Shown: piece after piece, positions 13,672 to 16,771 of the stretch
How the letters are laid out: each line of letters begins with the position of its first letter
Position numbering within the stretch: position 1 is the first letter of the stretch
Assembly (NCBI GenBank): GCA_012513235.1
Contig: JAAZCO010000148.1
Coordinates: forward strand, 1-16,771
Length of the DNA stretch: 16,771 nt
Direction: 5' to 3'
Origin: Gammaproteobacteria bacterium
GTDB lineage: Bacteria > Pseudomonadota > Gammaproteobacteria > Pseudomonadales > Pseudomonadaceae
Translations under genes and position numbers: made by a program
The notes under the pieces: model-generated
Seen by the model: the letters and a program-made list of their open reading frames with translations, nothing else
What the model was told of the DNA's origin: nothing
The model's database searches: none

Positions 13672-15912
13672 TCATTGTTGTCGCCAAAAGCGCGTTTGTT
13701 GCGCCATCGTCCAAGGATGCTGATAAGTACCGAGCTGCACCAAAATGGCTTTATCAATGGCCGTATCGTAGATATCCACCTGCCTGCGCTGCAAAGTTTT
13801 CACCACCTGCAGATGCGGATGCCCATAACTGTTGTTTTTACCCCGAGAAATTAACGCATAGCGCGGCGTAATCGCTTGCACAAAACGACGCGAGGTCGAA
13901 GTACGACTGCCATGATGCCCCGCTACCAACCAATCAGCCTTGAGCCACGGCCAATCCTTTAATAAAGCAGCCTCACCTGCGGCATCTAAATCGCCGGTGA
14001 GCAATAAGCGCTCACCTTGCGCATCAATCAGCAAGACACAGGATTTTTGATTACTATCTTGAGCATCCTGCCACTGCCAGCGCCAAAACCACACACCATC
14101 CCACTGCCACTGCTCTTGAGTACAGGCTTGAGCAGAGAAATGCGCAGGGTGCTCGGCTGGTTGGCCGCTGACAACTCGCGCAACTTTAATCGCATCCAAA
14201 ATAGCTGGCGCACCACCGGCATGATCCGCATCCGCATGAGAAATCAGCAATTCATCTAAATGCGTTTGCGCAAAACCACGCAACACGGGCACAACAATAC
14301 GCTCACCCGCATCAAAGCCTGTCATAAAAGGCCCCGCATCGTACATCAGGCTATGTTGAGCTGTTTTCACCCAGACGGCCTGCCCTTGCCCCACATCCAG
14401 CACCCAGATACTAGCCTGCCCATGGGGAATCTCTTCTTGATAGGGATACAGCAGCGGTAACCACAACACTAAACCCGCCGAGACCGGCAACAAGGGGCGC
14501 GGTAATAAAAAGCAGGCAACACCAACTAAAGTGAGAAGCAAAGCCACACTCCCCACGGCACTGCCTTGCCAAGCAGGCCAACCTTGAGCAAACCATTCCA
14601 GCACGCTAAACATCATGTTTAAACACCATGCAGCCCACTCTAAAACGACACTTGCCACAGCAGGCCATGGTAAAAGTACTGCACCGAGCAAAGTTAAAGG
14701 CAGCGCCAACAAACTCAACCAAGGCACAGCAAAAATATTCGCCACCGGCCCCATCATGCTGACTGGCAAACTTAAAGCTAAAAGAAACGGCGCCAAACCA
14801 ATGGCCGCAATCCATTGCGTGCGCCCCATAATATGCCACCAACGCCACGGCCCTAAGCGGGCGGAAAAAGCCACAACCAAAGCCCCCACCGCAGTAAAAG
14901 ATAGCCAAAACCCAGCCTGCAGCACGACCAACGGCTCATGCACTAAGACTAAAATTAAAGCAGTTAAAAAGGCCGTCCACACACTTAAATGTTGAAAGCG
15001 CCAGCGCCATAACAGCGCCACCATCACCATAATGCAGGCACGCTGCACTGGCACAGCAAAACCAGCAAAGGCGCCGTAAGCCAAGGCCGCCGCGATAGAG
15101 AGTAAGCAAGCAGCAGGCAACCAAGGTACCGATTGCGGCCACCAGCCCAAACGCATGAGCCACAACACCAACCCATAAGCCATCGCGGCCATTAAGCTAA
15201 TGTGCTGTCCAGATATCACCATCAAGTGCACAGTGCCCGTGGCTTGTAGTGTATGCCACTGCTCACTGCTTAAACCTGAACCATCACCCAAGACTAAGGC
15301 CGCCATCACACCCTCCATAGATGGTGGTGCATAGCGCTGCAAACGTTGTCTGATCTGTTCACGCCAATGATCTAAGCCCTGCCCTGCTGCCAAGCGTGTA
15401 CCGGTTTTGACCGACCCCGTTGCGCCAATCCGCTGAGCAAACAGCCAAGCATGATAATCAAAACCATGCGGATTAAGTGAGCCATCCGCACGCTTTAAAT
15501 TCACAGCTAAGCGCCAGCGCTCACCGGCCTGCAGGCTCGCTGGTGGAGCACGCCAGGCAAGACGAATACGCTGCGGTAATGGGCTGCGACGCGAAGTGGC
15601 ATTGCGCAATTCAAAGCGTACGGTCGGCGGCTGCCCGTGTACCAATGGCCACTCAGGCAAACCCACCACAGTGCCTTCCACCCATAGAGTGCGCCCATCC
15701 AACTCAGGCTTAAGTTGATCTTGCAGCGCCCAGTGCGCATTGAAGCATGCCCAACAAAAGCCTAATGCAGCATAAGAAAACACCCTGTAGGGGCTGCGTA
15801 ACAATAGCAATGCCAGTAACGCACCAACCGTCAACCACAGTGTGCTGGGCAACACCGGCAACCAACGTAAAGTTAATAAGCCGGCAATAAAAACAAGCGT
15901 AGCTAAATGCAT
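13672..15912 (-). CDS. comEC: ComEC/Rec2 DNA-uptake channel protein
   Basis: ComEC is the inner-membrane channel for single-stranded DNA in natural transformation. The 746-aa product has N-terminal transmembrane helices and a periplasmic OB-like region (DUF4131; LWVEGTVVGLPEWP). The central multi-helix competence domain starts MEGVMAALVLGDGSGLS and holds HLMVISGQHISLMA. The C-terminal metallo-beta-lactamase domain has VLDVGQGQAVWV, the metal motif SHADADHAGG, LLTGDLD and AGHHGS. Both key motifs of the MBL domain are intact, so the gene looks functional. The start ATG at 15912 has GGGAGG 7 nt upstream; a TTG nine codons earlier has no ribosome site. A weak TTGTTA-19-TATAAA pair at 15965-15995 could be its promoter. 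It is the first gene of the run leading to murB and diverges from the DUF2062 gene. Confidence 0.95.
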   Translation of the reverse strand: MHLATLVFIAGLLTLRWLPVLPSTLWLTVGALLALLLLRSPYRVFSYAALGFCWACFNAHWALQDQLKPELDGRTLWVEGTVVGLPEWPLVHGQPPTVRFELRNATSRRSPLPQRIRLAWRAPPASLQAGERWRLAVNLKRADGSLNPHGFDYHAWLFAQRIGATGSVKTGTRLAAGQGLDHWREQIRQRLQRYAPPSMEGVMAALVLGDGSGLSSEQWHTLQATGTVHLMVISGQHISLMAAMAYGLVLWLMRLGWWPQSVPWLPAACLLSIAAALAYGAFAGFAVPVQRACIMVMVALLWRWRFQHLSVWTAFLTALILVLVHEPLVVLQAGFWLSFTAVGALVVAFSARLGPWRWWHIMGRTQWIAAIGLAPFLLALSLPVSMMGPVANIFAVPWLSLLALPLTLLGAVLLPWPAVASVVLEWAAWCLNMMFSVLEWFAQGWPAWQGSAVGSVALLLTLVGVACFLLPRPLLPVSAGLVLWLPLLYPYQEEIPHGQASIWVLDVGQGQAVWVKTAQHSLMYDAGPFMTGFDAGERIVVPVLRGFAQTHLDELLISHADADHAGGAPAILDAIKVARVVSGQPAEHPAHFSAQACTQEQWQWDGVWFWRWQWQDAQDSNQKSCVLLIDAQGERLLLTGDLDAAGEAALLKDWPWLKADWLVAGHHGSRTSTSRRFVQAITPRYALISRGKNNSYGHPHLQVVKTLQRRQVDIYDTAIDKAILVQLGTYQHPWTMAQQTRFWRQQ

Positions 15913-16051
15913 AACGCGACCTCCCTGTAGCATTTGCAAACATATATTTTGCTAAATAGCGCGCTTTATAAGACTTTTGTCACACCCTGTAACAACACCT
16001 CACGCGAATAAGATGCATAATAGACGGGCTTTAGCATGTCAGAGAAAATTC

Positions 16052-16582
16052 ATGCCTCGTCAATTGTTTAAACGCTATATGCCTGACCCGGAAAAACTCA
16101 AACATAATCCGTCATTACGTTTTTTGGGCAGCCTGATCCATGATCCAAATTTATGGCACCTTAACCGTCACTCGGTGGCGCGCGCAGTTGCTGTGGGTTT
16201 GTTTTGGGCCATGATCCCCATGCCAATGCAGATGTTCGCCGCTGCATTTTTGGCGATCCCGGTACGTGCGAATTTACCTATTTCTGTGGGTTTGGTTTGG
16301 TTGACCAACCCCCTTACTATGCCGCCCGTGTTTTATGCCAATTACAAGCTAGGCGCATGGTTGCTCAATACACCGACTATTCAGCTGCCTGATAAAGTGA
16401 GTATCAGCTGGATTCTAGAAGTCACTACCACCCATTGGCAGCCCCTCTATGCTGGATCTCTGGTGATGGGCCTATGTTTAGCGCTATTGGGCTATACCGG
16501 CACAGCCTTATATTGGCGCTGGTGGGTCAACCGCAGCTGGAAAAAACGTATTAAACTGCGTAAATCGCGCTTAAATGATTGA
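16052..16582 (+). CDS. DUF2062 domain membrane protein
   Basis: The 176-aa product begins MPRQLFKRYMPDPEKLKHNP, followed by LRFLGSLIHDPNLWHLNRHSVARAVAVGLF, the usual opening of DUF2062 proteins. Hydrophobic segments at about 46-65 (AVAVGLFWAMIPMPMQMFAA), about 72-90 (PISVGLVWLTNPLTMPPVF) and about 130-152 suggest an inner-membrane protein, with a strongly basic C-terminal tail (KKRIKLRKSR). The function is unknown. The ATG at 16052 is chosen for its match to family starts and AGAG about 8 nt upstream; the frame is open to a TTG at 15977 but nothing supports it. It diverges from comEC, as in Pseudomonas, and is followed by the tRNA-fMet promoter 15 bp after its stop. Confidence 0.88.
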   Translation: MPRQLFKRYMPDPEKLKHNPSLRFLGSLIHDPNLWHLNRHSVARAVAVGLFWAMIPMPMQMFAAAFLAIPVRANLPISVGLVWLTNPLTMPPVFYANYKLGAWLLNTPTIQLPDKVSISWILEVTTTHWQPLYAGSLVMGLCLALLGYTGTALYWRWWVNRSWKKRIKLRKSRLND

Positions 16583-16596
16583 TTTCAAAATACTTT

Positions 16597-16624
16597 TTGA
16601 CACAACGCTAAATGTGCGTATACT
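16597..16624 (+). promoter_or_regulatory. sigma-70 promoter of the initiator tRNA gene
   Basis: A perfect -35 box TTGACA (16597-16602) and a -10 box TATACT (16619-16624, five of six) are separated by 16 bp. The predicted start falls at 16629-16631, at or within 2 nt of the mature tRNA 5' end. The bases after the -10 box (TATCGGCGCGGG) are G+C-rich near the start point, as in stringently controlled stable-RNA promoters. Confidence 0.85.
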
Positions 16625-16630
16625 TATCGG

Positions 16631-16707
<77 letters not shown>

Positions 16708-16718
16708 GATATATCATT

Positions 16719-16752
16719 AAAGCCTCAAGCATTTATTGTTTGGGGCTTTTTT
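16719..16752 (+). terminator. intrinsic terminator after tRNA-fMet
   Basis: The arms AAAGCCTCAA (16719-16728) and TTGGGGCTTT (16740-16749) form a 10-bp stem with one T/G wobble and an 11-nt loop, followed by a run of six T (16747-16752). It lies 12 nt beyond the tRNA CCA end and should stop the short tRNA transcript. Confidence 0.85.
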
Positions 16753-16771
16753 GTATCTGCACTTCCTGTAA

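Noticed and set aside
15913..15939. TTG start nine codons upstream of comEC
   Set aside because: It would place the strong GGGAGG ribosome site inside the coding region; ATG at 15912 is correctly spaced from it.
15977..16051. N-terminal extension of the DUF2062 protein from a TTG
   Set aside because: The extra 25 residues do not resemble the family, and the region overlaps the divergent comEC promoter zone.

Overview
The window looks like ordinary core chromosome from a gammaproteobacterium of the family Pseudomonadaceae. It encodes a long GapB-type glyceraldehyde-3-phosphate dehydrogenase next to mfd and csiV, and a comEC-exbB-exbD-lpxK-trm112-kdsB-ptp-murB run. As I recall it, this gene content and order is typical of Pseudomonas. 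Base composition by eye is near 50 % G+C, lower than most Pseudomonas, so a low-GC relative (Thiopseudomonas-like, for example) is possible; this is inference. No insertion sequence, phage gene, CRISPR array or defence module is visible.

Layout, left to right. (1) Positions 1-1253, minus strand: the 5' part of nqrA, first gene of a Na+-translocating NADH:quinone reductase operon that continues off the left edge. (2) 1526-2974, minus: gap, with its own promoter and terminator. (3) 3132-7180, plus: mfd followed after 35 bp by csiV, ending at a 13-bp perfect bidirectional terminator. (4) 7309-8898, minus: a PilB-like protein fusing a TlpA-type thioredoxin domain, MsrA and MsrB. (5) 9090-15912, minus: eight tightly packed envelope genes, comEC to murB, with several 1-4 nt overlaps. 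(6) 16052-16582, plus: a DUF2062 membrane protein. (7) 16631-16707, plus: an initiator tRNA-fMet with a strong promoter and a terminator.

Functionally, region 5 combines Kdo activation (KdsB), lipid A 4'-phosphorylation (LpxK) and peptidoglycan precursor synthesis (MurB). With them lie a proton-driven ExbB/ExbD motor pair that has no TonB beside it, a Trm112-like zinc protein, a low-molecular-weight phosphatase and the DNA-uptake channel ComEC. CsiV adds a periplasmic cell-wall factor. NqrA and Gap belong to energy metabolism, Mfd to transcription-coupled repair and MsrAB to repair of oxidised envelope proteins.

I did not find a convincing undescribed system. The points most worth a second look are the ExbBD pair sitting where enterobacteria carry msbA, the triple-domain zinc-free MsrAB with direct repeats upstream, the N-terminally extended Gap lacking the usual NAD-binding Asp, and an initiator tRNA whose promoter implies almost no 5' leader.
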